Assembly (NCBI GenBank): GCA_037043015.1
Contig: CM073324.1
Coordinates: 16,582,597 to 16,646,596 of the forward strand
Direction: 5' to 3'
DNA length: 64,000 nt
DNA from: Bryum argenteum
Taxonomy: Eukaryota > Streptophyta > Bryopsida > Bryales > Bryaceae
In this document: positions 49,553 to 61,612 of the stretch, one piece after another
Position numbering within the stretch: the first letter of the stretch is position 1
How the letters are laid out: each line of letters opens with the position of its first letter
Made by a program: the position numbers and the translations under genes
The notes under the pieces: generated by a model
The model's database searches: none
The model's input: only the letters and a program-made list of their open reading frames with translations
Told to the model about the DNA's origin: nothing

Positions 49553-50959
49553 TTAAAATTTTAACCGTTGAATCTACACCAATTGTGAGATCATAACATT
49601 CAAAATTATTTTCACAAGCTTCGTTTGTTTTTTTTCCACAAAATCCCTTTTTTTGAAAAGAAACCCCCTTTTCTTGCACAACCCTTATTCTTTCAAAATG
49701 ATCATCTTTACTTTCACAAGATCCTTTCGTTTCAAAAAATAATTCCTTCCCAGAATCTGAATTCTGATAGTCCTTTCGTTTCAGAGAATCATTTCCTTTC
49801 AGGTATCTTATCCTTCAGGACAATAATTTCTTTTCAGAAGATATTTTCCTTCCAGAAACTCTTTTCCTTTTCCAAAAACCAACGTTTCCTTACAAAAATA
49901 CAAAAAAACTTTGTTCACAGATTACAGATACGACAATTCAGAGGTCACCAGTAAGCTTCTCCTTTGGTTTAGTTGTGATAGGTTTATTACTTGTAGTTCA
50001 CAAAATGGACCAATCTCATCGAGAGGATTTTTACTCTCCATCGACTCAAAGTACAGCTTGACTCCCCATGTAAAGCGTCCCTCAGAGGTTGAAGTGAAGA
50101 ACTGAACTTACCTTACAATATGTGAGTTTTTCTTCGTATGATTTTATTTATTTTTCAAGAAACCTTTTTTTGTTCTTTGGTAAATTATTATTATAATTAT
50201 TATTTTATTTTTAATTTTTTTTTTTTTTTTTCTGGTGGAGGAGGAACCATTCAAGGCCCATGGCACGTTTTTTAAACATCATACATGTGCCAATTGTGAG
50301 GATGTCAGCAGTCCTGAAGCATATTGATTTGAAAGCTAAAATTATTGTACTATTCCAATCCTCCAGTGCCTAAAAAAGCAAAAAATAAAAAATAAAAATA
50401 TATATTCCTTACAAACATTTTTCTCAGTTTCAGATATTAAAGTTGTTGCATTTGATGTTGCAAGTGCAATTGTCTCAAAATGATGGTTGCTGTGTTGGTT
50501 GTGATGCAGGACGGATTCTCATTGGATAAGATTCAACTTTTTAAGTATTCACCTTGATCAATGCAAAATTGCTTAAATTACTTTTATTTATTTATTTATT
50601 TATTTTTTTTTTAAATTTTTTTTTTTGTTTTTTAAAAGTCTAAAAGAGCTCAATCTAAGCATTGTTCTAAAGATTATACTAGAGGATATTAAAGTCAATT
50701 TGACATTTCACACATTTATCAGATTTGAATCATTGATTCTTCTTCATTTGTCTCATTATAACCGTCAAAGTTGGTGGTTTCGTATTCTTATTGGTTTTTA
50801 CGGGTTAAGTCTTAAGATTTACAAGACTACATTCTGACTCAAAGTAGGCTTCTAAAATTTTTGTTTCTTTTTTTCAAACTTTTAAGGCTCCCACATTCTT
50901 ATTAGTCATATGGATGATAGATTGATAGACAAGTGAAATAGTGTAATTTCACAGTCTAA
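49553..50959. other. AT-rich, pyrimidine-rich spacer
   Basis: 49620-49900 is a C/T-rich stretch with imperfect repeats of a CTTTTCAGAA / CCTTTCAG type; its 109-codon frame (FFHKIPFFEKKPP...) reflects that composition. A lone GGGACGC-type MITE end (CTTGACTCCCCATGTAAAGC) is at about 50057-50083. T-rich runs lie at 50210-50232 and 50585-50632. Confidence 0.5.
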
Positions 50960-51133
50960 GGGACGCTTTACATGGAGAGTCAAGTTGAATGTTTGCGGAA
51001 CCAAGGTCCAAAGCAAACATCTTCGTGTGTGATTGGTCCATTTCTTGAAATTTCGTAAGTAAACCAACCACATGATAGAATTTTGCCCTCCTTAAGCCCC
51101 ACGAACACCTTTGACTCCCTGTTATAAAGCATA
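50960..51133. mobile_element. Tourist-like MITE, GGGACGC family, copy 2
   Basis: Left end TAA-GGGACGCTTTACATGGAG; the right end TTTGACTCCCTGTTATAAAGC is decayed. It shares the AGTCAAG subterminal motif and a TGATTGGT phrase with 35071-35228. Confidence 0.65.
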
Positions 51134-52374
51134 CTTTATTTGATTGAAAGCCTTTGGCACCAATCAAGGAATGGGAAGATTGATGTTAGGAAATTTATAC
51201 ATACGTTCATCATATTTGAGATATACCAATCAATGAATGCTAGAAAGAAGGGATTGATTAATCATACAAACTGTCTAGAGGACTGTACCATCATAATCCA
51301 AACAACTTATAAACTCAACTTATAAACCTTAAAGTAGGTCTTCATTCTCAACAAAAGTTATTTCTTCAAATTGAAGTAATTCTTCGATTGTACCACTAAA
51401 AATCCTAGATCCTAATTTTAGACATACAATCTTTTTCTCAGAGATAAGAAAATGACATGTCAAAAGTCTCTTACGCACCATAAGCATCATGGGTCCACTC
51501 TAAGTTATCCAAATCAAAGTAACTCCTAGCTAGATTCACCTCCATAGACTTAAGTGGTGGTGAAGTAGCCCTCTTCCTTGTGGCAAGTAACCCCACCGGT
51601 TCCTTTGTCCTCTCCACGGCAACTGGTCAGAGCACCCTTCTCATCAAAGACTCCGATTAGACGAGCCTTGTGACGGACTCCATGCTCTTGCGCAATCAGG
51701 AGTCATAAAGTGCTAGTAAAGCTACATACCCAAAAAATCTAGGAAAGGTAGAATCACTGGAGGGAGGGAGGCGCTCGCAGACGCACGGAATAGATCAGAG
51801 AAACGAAACGAGGAACTTGGGAGTTGTGTGGAATGAGCAAAAAGTCGGAGTAAATGCTTCCCGCACTCGAAGTTAAGTGTCGACCACTCGCACGTTTCAC
51901 TTGCAGAAGGCAAACTAAAGAAAGGAATCAAACTGCGAATCCAAACAATTGCTTATTCGGCAGTGGGGACCTCCGGGGCTCCAGATGGCCCAATCCCGGT
52001 ACCTGGGCTCCCGTTTAACGTCTCTGTCATCCGCATCGCACGGCTCTGTCACCCTTAGCGTGACACCACTCTACTCTTAAAAAGTCGCAACTGGCCTAGC
52101 GAACAAGCCTTGCTTGATGAGCAGATTCGCTACGTTACTGTACTTTACCTAGCCGTCGAATCCTGAGTCATGGTATTGATCTTCCTGCACTCAACTTGTC
52201 TGCTTGCACTCAAGCTCGCTAGCTCTCATCGATCCCAATGGCGATCTATATAATCATGTAGGCGCCACCTAGTAGTTGCTAGATCACTTACTCACTGCAA
52301 GTTAGCGCCGGATCAGCTGATCGATCAGGTTCGAGTGGTTTCGATCAGGCTGGGCATTTCGATCGATCGGAGCG
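51134..52374. other. spacer and CCD promoter region
   Basis: Contains one orphan coding-like stretch on the minus strand at 51550-51685, described in the findings. From ~51960 the sequence becomes GC-richer, approaching the CCD promoter. Confidence 0.4.
52245..52254 (+). promoter_or_regulatory. putative TATA box of the CCD gene
   Basis: TCTATATAAT sits 121 bases before the start codon at 52375, leaving room for a ~90-base 5' UTR. It is the best TATA match in the region. Confidence 0.5.
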
Positions 52375-55300
52375 ATGGAGATGTCTATGGCTGGTTCGCG
52401 TGCTTGCCAGTTGGGGAGTGTGAAGCAGTTTGGAGGTGATGATGTGCCGAGGTTGTGGAACGTCTGCAGGAGTGTGGCAGTGAGGCGATCGCATGTGATG
52501 AGAGTGGTGGCCATTACGACCACGAGGAAAGGGCAGTCGTCGGGGCGGAAGCGGATGCCGTTGAAGAAGCTGGCGATCTCGTTGTGCGATCGGTTGGAGA
52601 AGCAGGTCATGTCGTGGGGGAAAGACGAACGGGAGGAGCCTCCGTATTTGATTGAGAATTATGCCCCTGTTTCGGAGATGGCTCCTACGGCGGACCTCCC
52701 TGTTGTCGGCACCATCCCTGTACGTTACCACCGATCCCCTGCAGCTCTTTAATTTTCTCCTGATTGAAGGTGGGTTTGTATTGTAAGTTACGTACATGAT
52801 TAGTAATCGATTTTCATGGTTGATTGCAGGCTTGTATGAACGGCGAATTTCTTCGCGTTGGTCCGAATCCGATGTTCGAGCCAGTGGCTGGATATCACTG
52901 GTACTACTTAGTTTCGAGATTCATGCACATCTTTGCTGATATGACCGGAGACAAGTACAATCGAGGAATTTTCATGGAAAATTAATTTTTGTACCACGGA
53001 AAGATTGAAACGGTCTCTGGTTCGGAGTCGGCAGAGTTTCCAACTAGTTTTGTGATCGTAGTACTTACTAGGTAACTCGAAGAGATCTGTCTGCACTGTG
53101 GCTGGATACCTACTCAACTCTGCTTTCGAGATTAAACACTTGCTGATGATCGATCGAACACAAGTTCATCGAAGAATTTCCATGGCAGTTTTGTGAACTA
53201 AAACTCTGTGATCATCATAATTCGGAAAGATTGAAACCGTGAAAAGCAGAGTATACCAGCTAGTGATCTTAACTTGAACAGTTACTTGAACTTACAGGTC
53301 GGTTTTGGAACCGCTCCATTTAACCATCAGAACGTATGAGTATGTAGTTGAATCGTCTAATCTCAGTCATGGCTGCAGCTATTTTAAGGATAAAACCAAG
53401 ACTATGCTTGATCTGATCGTAAAATTGCTATCAATATTCATTTCAAGGATTAATTGTCTCCTTCGAATGAGAGATTTATTATAAAATGTTCGATACTGTG
53501 ACAGAGCTGAAAATCATAATAAACTAATATTTTCCTAAAGTCTGGGATTGTTGGAAGTTAACGGCCATGCTAGGTCGTAAGTAGTATCACCAGTGTCGTT
53601 ATTGCAGGACTTCGGTCACAGTGTACTAAAAAGTATATATGAGACGTGACTTGTGAGCTCACGTACTCCAAGAATCATTTACTTTTCAGATTTTATTCTT
53701 TCTTTCGTTTATATTTGTTTATTAGGTCAACGAGACTCTCATTCCCCTTGTAACCCATCTTGTGCAACCTAGATTTGAAGTTCTTAAATTTTCCGGAGTG
53801 GGTACCTTAGATCTAGTAACGTGTTAGATTCGTTGATTCTTGACCAGTCGATACTCTCCCATCATTGTTGCTTTTAAACGTCCTGCATCTTTTGTGTGTT
53901 TTCCACCCTATTCTTTAGACTACTCTTCTTTGAAATATACTCCCTTCGTTCCATTATATTTGTTCAGTAGGTTCTCAGTCTCAAATCTACCTTTTAAAAG
54001 GTAGATTTGAGAAAACCTACTATTCGATTATAATGGGACACAAGGAGAATAGCTGAAAAGTGCGAGAATGTAATGATTGGAGCTGGTATGGGTTTTGAGT
54101 ATGTGCGTGGAATTTGTTTTTTTAGGTTTCTGAACAATAATGTGAGGTTATTCATTATTATTGTAGGTTCGATGGAGATGGAATGATTCACGCTGTGAAA
54201 TTTAAAGATGGAAAGGCCACTTACATGGCTCGCTACGTTCAAACATCGCGCTTGCAACAAGAGGAACTCTATGGAGCACCCACATTCCCCAAGGTACTTG
54301 AAACATTAATTCTATGTATATATATTCCAATTTAGAATTTTTTTTACATGTTTAATACTTACCACTTTAAAACATCAAATGCAAAATTAAAACTATTTTC
54401 TGGTAACACAATGTCATTTGTTTATAAATTAAAATTATTTTCTGTTAACACAATGTCATTTGTTTATGCAGATGGGTGACATGAAGGGAATGATAGCACT
54501 GTTTGTTGTGGCCATGAGCGTCTTTAGGACGATGCTAGGCGTTTTGGATTTCTCCAATGGTCACGGCACAGGTTACTTTACTTTGTGTTTCAACCATATC
54601 TCCTAGTAAACAATCATATAATTATCATTGTTGCTATAATCTCAACCTTCGATGAGCCATAGATTTCTCATTTCGTGAATCTAATCCGGTAAGAATGAAA
54701 CCCTAAAAATGAGAATCGTAAACTTTATGGACCGTCCCCTTTCTGTTTTCACGGTTTTCACACTAGTCACCAGACCGTGATTGCTCCAAATTTTGCATCA
54801 AGATCGGACTCATCAAAGTAATGCTTGAAAACGAAGTAGAGCGAATGATCTTATCATTCTTGTATTGCAATCGTTACTTACGAAGAAGGAATGTATGCTT
54901 TTTGCAGGCAACACAGCGCTTGTCTTCCACAACAACAAGCTTCTTGCACTTGATGAAAGAGATCGACCATGTATGTTAATTACCACCATAGACTTCAAAA
55001 TTAGCTTCGAAGACCTGTCCAGATTGAGTACTAAGCTGAAGAACGTGTTGATTGTTTGTTGCAGATAGTGTGAGGGTGTTGGAAGATGGCGATTTGCAAA
55101 CAGTCGGTATTGAGGACTTTGGGCAGAAGCTCAAACACCCATTTACAGCTCATCCAAAGATAGACCCTAAAACAGGTAAATATTGCCAACTTGGCTTCAA
55201 ATTTTGATACCTTCAATCAAACATCCAATGCTTGTTTCTAGTCGAACGATTGATTCATCGAACTAATGCTGAAAATCCGGCAGGGGAGATGTTCGTTTTC

Positions 55301-57211
55301 TCGTGTGGAGTTTTCACTCCGGAGTTGCTGTACAATGTGATCTCCAAGGACGGCAAAGTGGGAGAGCCTGTGCCGATTAAAATCCCCGGAGCTGTCATAA
55401 TGCACGACTTCGCCATCACTGAAAACTATTCCATCTTCATGGACCTTCCTCTCTTTCTCGACGTCTGGGTATGTCACCATCAATACTTTTACGGAGTTGA
55501 AGATTCCTACCAAATTTAGAGTCTATTCGGAAATTGAATGTTTAGGGTTTAGGGTTTCGAGGACTGAGGGGCTGCATACATTATGAGAGTGATCATGTGT
55601 TGAGTTTTGTTACTTACAGGGCATGGTTCAAGGCGATTTTGTTGTCAAGTATGATCCCAATAAAGAGCACCGCCTTGGAATCTTTCCACGCTATGCAACC
55701 GATGGTTCCCAAATCCGGTGGTTTACGATACCGAAGGGTTTCATTTTTCACACTGGTAAGTCTTATGACAATTATGTAACATTGGAGCTGGCAAATATGT
55801 TTAGTTCTATTTGTGCTTTCAAAGAAAATCCATATCGAGACATTACGAGAGAGAGATAGAGAGGAGGCTCTCCTGGTTGTTGAAAACGAGAGAATTGTTG
55901 GATGCAGTGAATGCATGGGAAGAAGGGGATGAAGTGGTATTCATAGCATGCATGCAAGAAAGTGTCGATCTTGCTCCGATTCAAGACCTCAAAAAGAAGT
56001 CGAAGATTGATGGTGCTATAAGCGCAAACAAATTGTCAGCACCTGCCCTTCCTTACTTTCCTCACTCTGAAATTTGAGGAATCAAAATATTATACTGACC
56101 ACGATACTAAAAATGGCAATATTTACATGTGGGTGTTGCAGATATGAGTATAGGATGAACTTGAAGACAGGCCAAGTGCAGCAGAAACAACTCTCCATCT
56201 TCCGCCCGGAGTACGGCGTGGATTTCCCTCGAATCAATGAAGAGTACACCGGCAGGTATGCGAGGATCATATCTCATCATTCACCACAAATCCCTGATCG
56301 AGTATCTTGATATCAAAAACTGAGCAGTGTAGAATAGCTATGAAAACAATCTCCTTTTATCGAACTTGTTGAATGTTGTTGTTATAATCTGAGTAAGAGG
56401 ATGCACCAAAAGAGAATGTGATTTAGAATTTTGCGAATCTGTGGTTGGTAATTGCAGGAAGAATAGGTACGCGTATTGTGCGGTGTTCGATGAGAGCATT
56501 TCAAGTTCATCAGTAGACTTGAACAAGAACATCGGCCTTGTCAAGATCGACCTCACTATGGAGCCATCAGGGTCAACTCTTTCCCGAGAGTTGAGACCCA
56601 ATGGAAACACGGTCGGAGTTTTCCATTACGGCGCGGGTCGTGTCGGTGGCGACTCCATCTTCGTGCCTCGCAACCCGGAAGCCCCGGTTGCCGACGAAGA
56701 TGACGGATACTTGATTTCCTATGTCTATGATGTCAATACAGGGTAAGCCAATCAAGCATACAAGTGCACTCACACCCAATCCAAAGTCGACAATTCTGTC
56801 GATACAATGGTTTTCAATCCTGTGGTTGGATTTCCTTCTTGAAGTGATTAGAAGTACGGTATTCTTCGGACCAGGAAACTAATTTGATACCGTGATGATT
56901 GTCATCGTTGCAGTAAGTCGGAAGTGGTGATCATTGATGCAAAGACAATGGCACTAGAGCCAGTGGCAGTAGTGAAGCTACCGAGACGAGTTCCTCATGG
57001 ATTTCATGCCTGTTTCATCTCTGAGGTTTGTATACATGATTTTCTATTACTCATCTCGATCAAATGCTGGTTTCTTTTTCATTATATCGAGCAAGTGCGT
57101 ATTTCCATTCTCCGATCTCTTGACGTGCATGAGAGCCTTGAAAAACTATTGGCGATCTCACACAAGTATATGCATGTCTTTCTACAGGAGAAACTACGGC
57201 AACAAGGATGA
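52375..57211 (+). CDS. CCD1: carotenoid cleavage dioxygenase, CCD1-like, 13 exons (one broken splice donor)
   Basis: A non-haem iron enzyme that cleaves carotenoids or apocarotenoids at conjugated double bonds to give volatile ionones and similar products. Exons: 52375-52719, 52830-52900, 54167-54293, 54472-54571, 54908-54970, 55065-55175, 55284-55468, 55620-55755, 55908-56073, 56142-56255, 56458-56742, 56914-57025, 57188-57211 (1839 nt, 612 residues). The four iron-binding histidines are present: His265 (TAHPK), His313 (IMHDFAITE), His378 (FIFH) and His599 (GFHACF). Further blocks are [46 protein letters not shown] and [12 protein letters not shown]. The many-exon structure fits CCD1 rather than the intron-poor NCEDs. 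The N-terminus is basic (~50 residues) without an obvious plastid signal. The intron after exon 9 begins TTGAGG, not GT; if it is retained the protein stops after residue 435 and lacks His599. Intron 2 carries a Stowaway-like MITE. Confidence 0.88.
53940..54047. mobile_element. small Stowaway-like MITE in CCD intron 2
   Basis: Ends TA-CTCCCTTCGTTCCATTAT and ATAATGGGACACAAGGAG. The arms continue inward (AGGTT / AACCT) to a perfect 24-bp palindrome at 53984-54007 (centre TTTTAAAA). About 108 bp in all; it can fold almost end to end. Confidence 0.85.
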
Positions 57212-59177
57212 CAATGCTTCTCAGCACCAAGACAATGATGATGATATCTCAATTGAACCCACGAATTAGTCGAATTTTAGATGAATCAAACATCTGTTTC
57301 TGGAAGAACAAAGGGATGAATTTGTACATAATAAGGAAGGGCTTAAGGATTTATTTTTTTGAACTCCGTAGGTTGCCCTTTCAACACCCTTACAAGGGTG
57401 ATAAAGAACTTGATTGTTAGATAATTACCTCCCTTCATTAGTACTCAACTACTTGTTGTGATTGTAGATTTAATACTGTTCCTTCCTAAATAGTCTTGAA
57501 GGAACTGGGATTTGGGATTTTAGGGCATAGAGTTCTAATGTAAAGTCTAGGATCAAGTAAATAAAAGGGTGGTTTTTTTTTTTATCTTTAATCTTACAAA
57601 TTACAACATGTCTTTTTCTCCAATGTGGCTTCAAAACCTGAACTATTCATCTAAGGTCTACACACACAAAAAGGAAATAAAAGAAAAAGTTCTCTTCAGA
57701 TAACTATACAAGAGTTGTTGATTTGTGTTACAAACGTCAATTGTGTGCGAACTGAAACACTAAATGTCATACGTTGCCTTAGCATTTCAACGCTAATTTT
57801 GAGAACAAATACTAGTTGTGAGAGCATGAAACTTTTCTTGTAAAGGGTAAACTTTATTGTAATCGGTGCAATTGGTGACTTCAAGAAAAGACAAAGAGCA
57901 TTGATTGCAATGGTGGCGAAAATTGAACACTGATCTCATAAGAGTATAGAAATAGTGTAATGGTTGACTTTTGGTATATAACACTAATTTTCACATAACA
58001 CTAATCAACAACTCTTGTGTAGTTTTTTCTTAAAAAAAGATTGATTGGACATATGAAAAGGGGAATAGATTGTAAGGTGTGTTTTACAGGTGCAATTTGG
58101 AATGTTTTAACTTTGCTTCGTACGTATGCTTACACGTGTATATACACCATATTTGCTTGTTACATATGCAATTAGAAACGTTGAATGTGTGACATTTACA
58201 AACACTAACGTTTACACATGCAATTTGGAACCGTTTTCTTGAAATCGTTGATACATATATCAATTGACGCGTTTAGGCCCCCCGCGTATTGAAGGATGAA
58301 AGGCATTTTCACATTTAAGAGCGGTATGAATTTTGATGAGTATGTTCCAATTGGAACGTGCGATGGAAAATGAACATATTTTTGTGGTGATTTGACACCT
58401 AGAGGAAGTATTGTTGGCCGACTCTGCGCTTACGAGGCTGAAACAAGGCCGATTCCTTAAAACCCTAGCATGCACACACGATCTGCTAAAACTCTAGCGT
58501 ACGCACGCACTTCGCTAAAACCCTAGCGTGCACGCGTGTGCGTATGAGGCCAAATTGCTAAAACCTAGTGTGCGCGCATTCGCGTATGAGCTTGCAATGA
58601 GGCCGATTTGCTAAAACCCTAGCGTGCGCGTATGAGGCTGAAGGAAGGCCGATTCGCTCATACCGCTAATGGGAGCCATAATAGATACCCATGGACCTTT
58701 GATTTAGGGTTCGATTTTTCTTGATATTACATTTCTAAGTCCAAGGTATATTTTGAAGTGCAATCACGTGAATATTATTATATTGACAATTTTGTATATG
58801 TTATCCTCGCTGTAGAGATTATGAAGGTTCACATTACAACGTCCATTCAAGTTTTCTACCACGTTCGATGCCAATTCAACTTGGTATGTGACGTGAACAA
58901 TCACTTTTCATGCACTTCTATAAAGAGGTCATGGAGGAATGGCCAATTTAATGCTAAAGATTAAAAATTTAAAAATAAACTTAAAAATAAACTCAAAATA
59001 GTGCTTCCCTTACATATAAATGTGTGTTAATCATTATTTATTGTTTTCTTATACTGATTATAAAGTTTTTGATGAAATATGTCAACAAGGTTTCCATAAA
59101 CACTTTTCACTTAAAACAACATGACACGTGGGAGAGCGGCAATCAGCTCACAACTATTGTAAAGTAAAGCTCTTTAA
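57212..59177. other. CCD 3' flank (source of the downstream duplication)
   Basis: Contains a likely polyadenylation motif (AATAAA at about 57560). It then holds non-coding sequence duplicated at 61612-64000, and the minisatellite at 58440-58665. No further gene is seen to 59177. Confidence 0.5.
58440..58665 (+). repeat. telomere-motif minisatellite, array 1
   Basis: About five irregular units of roughly 40-65 bp. Each has GCTAAAACCCTAGCGTGCGC followed by an alternating CG/TA stretch and a TATGAGGCTGAA-GGCCGATT phrase. The AAAACCCTAG core matches the plant telo-box. A related array is at 63735-63985. Confidence 0.8.
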
Positions 59178-59419
59178 CCCCTAAAGATCCAAGAAAGCAA
59201 AAAGTGCTTTTTGGAGTCCAAAATTTAGCCAACTTTGACCATTATAATCTCACAAATGAAGAAGAATCAACGGTTCAATTTTGGCAAGTGAGTGGAAGGT
59301 TAAGTTAAATTCAAGATCCTACGGTTGGATCTTCCAGATAATTCTTAGATTGAGAGTTTTTAGGCTTGAAGTAAGGAAATGTCCATTTTTACAATTTTGC
59401 ATCAAGAACCTTTAGGGGT
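59178..59419. mobile_element. TTAA-flanked CCCCTAA element, 242 bp
   Basis: TTAA-CCCCTAAAGATCC at the left, GAACCTTTAGGGG-TTAA at the right. The interior shares AGCCAACTTTGACCATTATA and the TCTTAGATTGAGA phrase with 49294-49552. Confidence 0.85.
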
Positions 59420-61383
59420 TAATGACAATTTATTCACTTTCAGAGTTAATTATATTGTAACCATAAAACCCTTGTACGCTCACGTCTTTACAACAAGTAA
59501 TAATGCTAATCATGAGCCTTTATGAAAAGAAGATGCTCTCACCTTTGTGCAAAGCTCTCAAGTTTGGATGACCTTATTTTTCAAGAAGGCTCTCCATTGG
59601 AAGCATTATATTGCATAAATAGGCTTCCATTGAATACATTTGACTCACAAATAGGCTTCCATTGCATACAAGCGACTCACGTTGCAATCGCGTCACGATC
59701 ACAAAATGCAACGCCCAAGAGTACAATGTACTACAAAACCAATGAGGAGAGCCGTCTTTGCTTTCTCTCGTGCGATTGCTTCGATCCATTCTTCTGTTGG
59801 TTAACCCTACAACGTTGGAGCCCATCACCATGAACAATGAAGAAGTTGGGAAGATGATTTTGGATGGAAAACCGTTGCCTACTGTCTAGTATCAGATCTC
59901 AAGTTCATTCATCGAACACTTTGTGTCGGCTGCAACGTTCTAGGGTTAATTTGTTCTACCGCTTCCATTGCACAAATGATTCACTCCGTTCTCGTTCTCC
60001 CGCTTCTGCAAGAAATTATAGTTGAACGCTAGAATTAAATGCGTGTGGAATGGCAAGATATTCGATGGTGGAGGTAGACCATCACATGCAATTGAAGGTG
60101 AAACGTGATTGCCCAAGCGATGCAAAGGCACTAAGTATGATTCTATTACATTTGAATTTGTTATCCCATATGTGAATTTGTTATCCCATATGTGATTTTG
60201 GTGTGCCAATTTGCAAGAGAGTGCAAGTTATTTTGATTCTTTTGTGTAAAATCTCAATTCTTTAGTCATTCTATCTTGCAATTAACTACATAATGTAGAG
60301 AATCTCAAAAGAAATTTGGCAAGAAAACGTGAAAGAGACTGACATTCAAATGAGAAACTAGTTTTTGTTATTACCCTTTGCGTGCAAACTCTTCAATTTC
60401 CCAATGTGTGAGGTCTAAATATGTCCATTGAGATTTGTACCAAGCTTTTCAATCAAATCTTGTGTTTTCAAATAACGCGTCTAACGTGTGCACGTGTAGG
60501 ACGTGCACGTTTTAGATTGCATGTGTAATATGTGCATGTAGAGTAGGAGCACACATCAACTATCAAATTGTACGTGTAATATATGCACAATTCAAATCCA
60601 AGTACTAGAAAAGGGGATTGAGCTATAGCACCTTAAATATTAACAAGGTTTTGGATTGACTCTTAGGATGAATTCTTAAGCCAGGTTAGATAAATTGAGG
60701 TCAACTAGTATTCCTTTCTCAACACCTTGATATTAGAACCATGGTGAAAGTAGAATAATATATCAATAAATAATAATGTCAATACCTACTTCTATATATA
60801 CAAGTTAGTTTAGGAGAGGAAGTACCACTTAAACAATTAATAAGGGCTTCATATCAAACAAACCTTCAAGAGACTGTTACTTAATTAGCCAACGTAATAT
60901 TGCATGAAGATAGTTTGAACTCAATTGTTTAACCTTGTGGTAGGTCGAATAACGCTAATATGTTCCCTGCATCTCTTAAGCTACTACATCAAAACCAATT
61001 CATGTCAACATGTCAAAAGGGAATATTCCAAAAGTATGTATCCATATTAGTCTCTCTTTGAAAGTGATGCCATAGCAAACACCCACAAAGAGTTTTCACA
61101 TTGTGCCAAAAATCCATCACTCCAGATTGATAGGATTCATCACACCGACAAAGAGAGATGTTGTTGTCAAAGCTTGAAAACTTGTGTGCAAAAATGCAAT
61201 TCATATGCATATAGTATGATAACAAGAGTTATAGTAATATGCTACACAAAAGAGTAGGAGCCCGGAAGTAGAACTTTGTCGATCCATCCCGCCGGAGCCG
61301 ATCAAAAGAAGCACCTCTCGATGTACTTTCAGTCTCGAGGTTGACCCGGATCGAAAAGTATCTTTCTCGACAGGACGTGTAAA
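59420..61383. other. spacer, no gene seen
   Basis: Short frames only. A 59522-59833 frame contains a small direct repeat (AATAGGCTTCCATTG twice). 61261-61383 is GC-richer, with an open minus-strand frame of unknown nature, and abuts the duplicated CCD exon. Confidence 0.4.
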
Positions 61384-61612
61384 GATGATGGATACTTGAT
61401 TTCCTACGTCTATAATGTCAACACGGGGTAAGTCTAAACATACAAGTGAACTTACACCCAATTCAAAGTCGGCAATTTTGTTGATACAATTATGCTTTTG
61501 GTGTGAAATCGACAAGTTTTAGTGTCAGGTTAGATTTCTCTTGTGAAGTAATTAGAAGTATTCTTCGGACTAGGAAACTAATTTGATACCGTGATAATTG
61601 TCATCGTTGCCC
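61384..61612 (+). pseudogene. truncated copy of CCD exon 11 end and intron 11
   Basis: 61384-61428 copies the 3' end of CCD exon 11 (GATACTTGATTTCCTA, then TCAACACGGGGTAAG with donor). The intron sequence corresponding to 56743-56911 follows. The copy then jumps straight to sequence matching 57377 onward, so exons 12 and 13 are missing. Nothing upstream of exon 11 is present; it is not expressible as an enzyme. Confidence 0.85.

Noticed and set aside
49625-49954. 109-codon Phe/Pro-rich frame
   Set aside because: Produced by a C/T-rich imperfect repeat; low complexity and no start context.
56012-56013. Alternative donor for CCD intron 9 inside exon 9 (GT near 56000-56035)
   Set aside because: The frame-compatible site would delete about 20 residues and lose the HSEI-YEYRMN continuity that matches the family, so the TT boundary at 56073/56074 explains the homology better.
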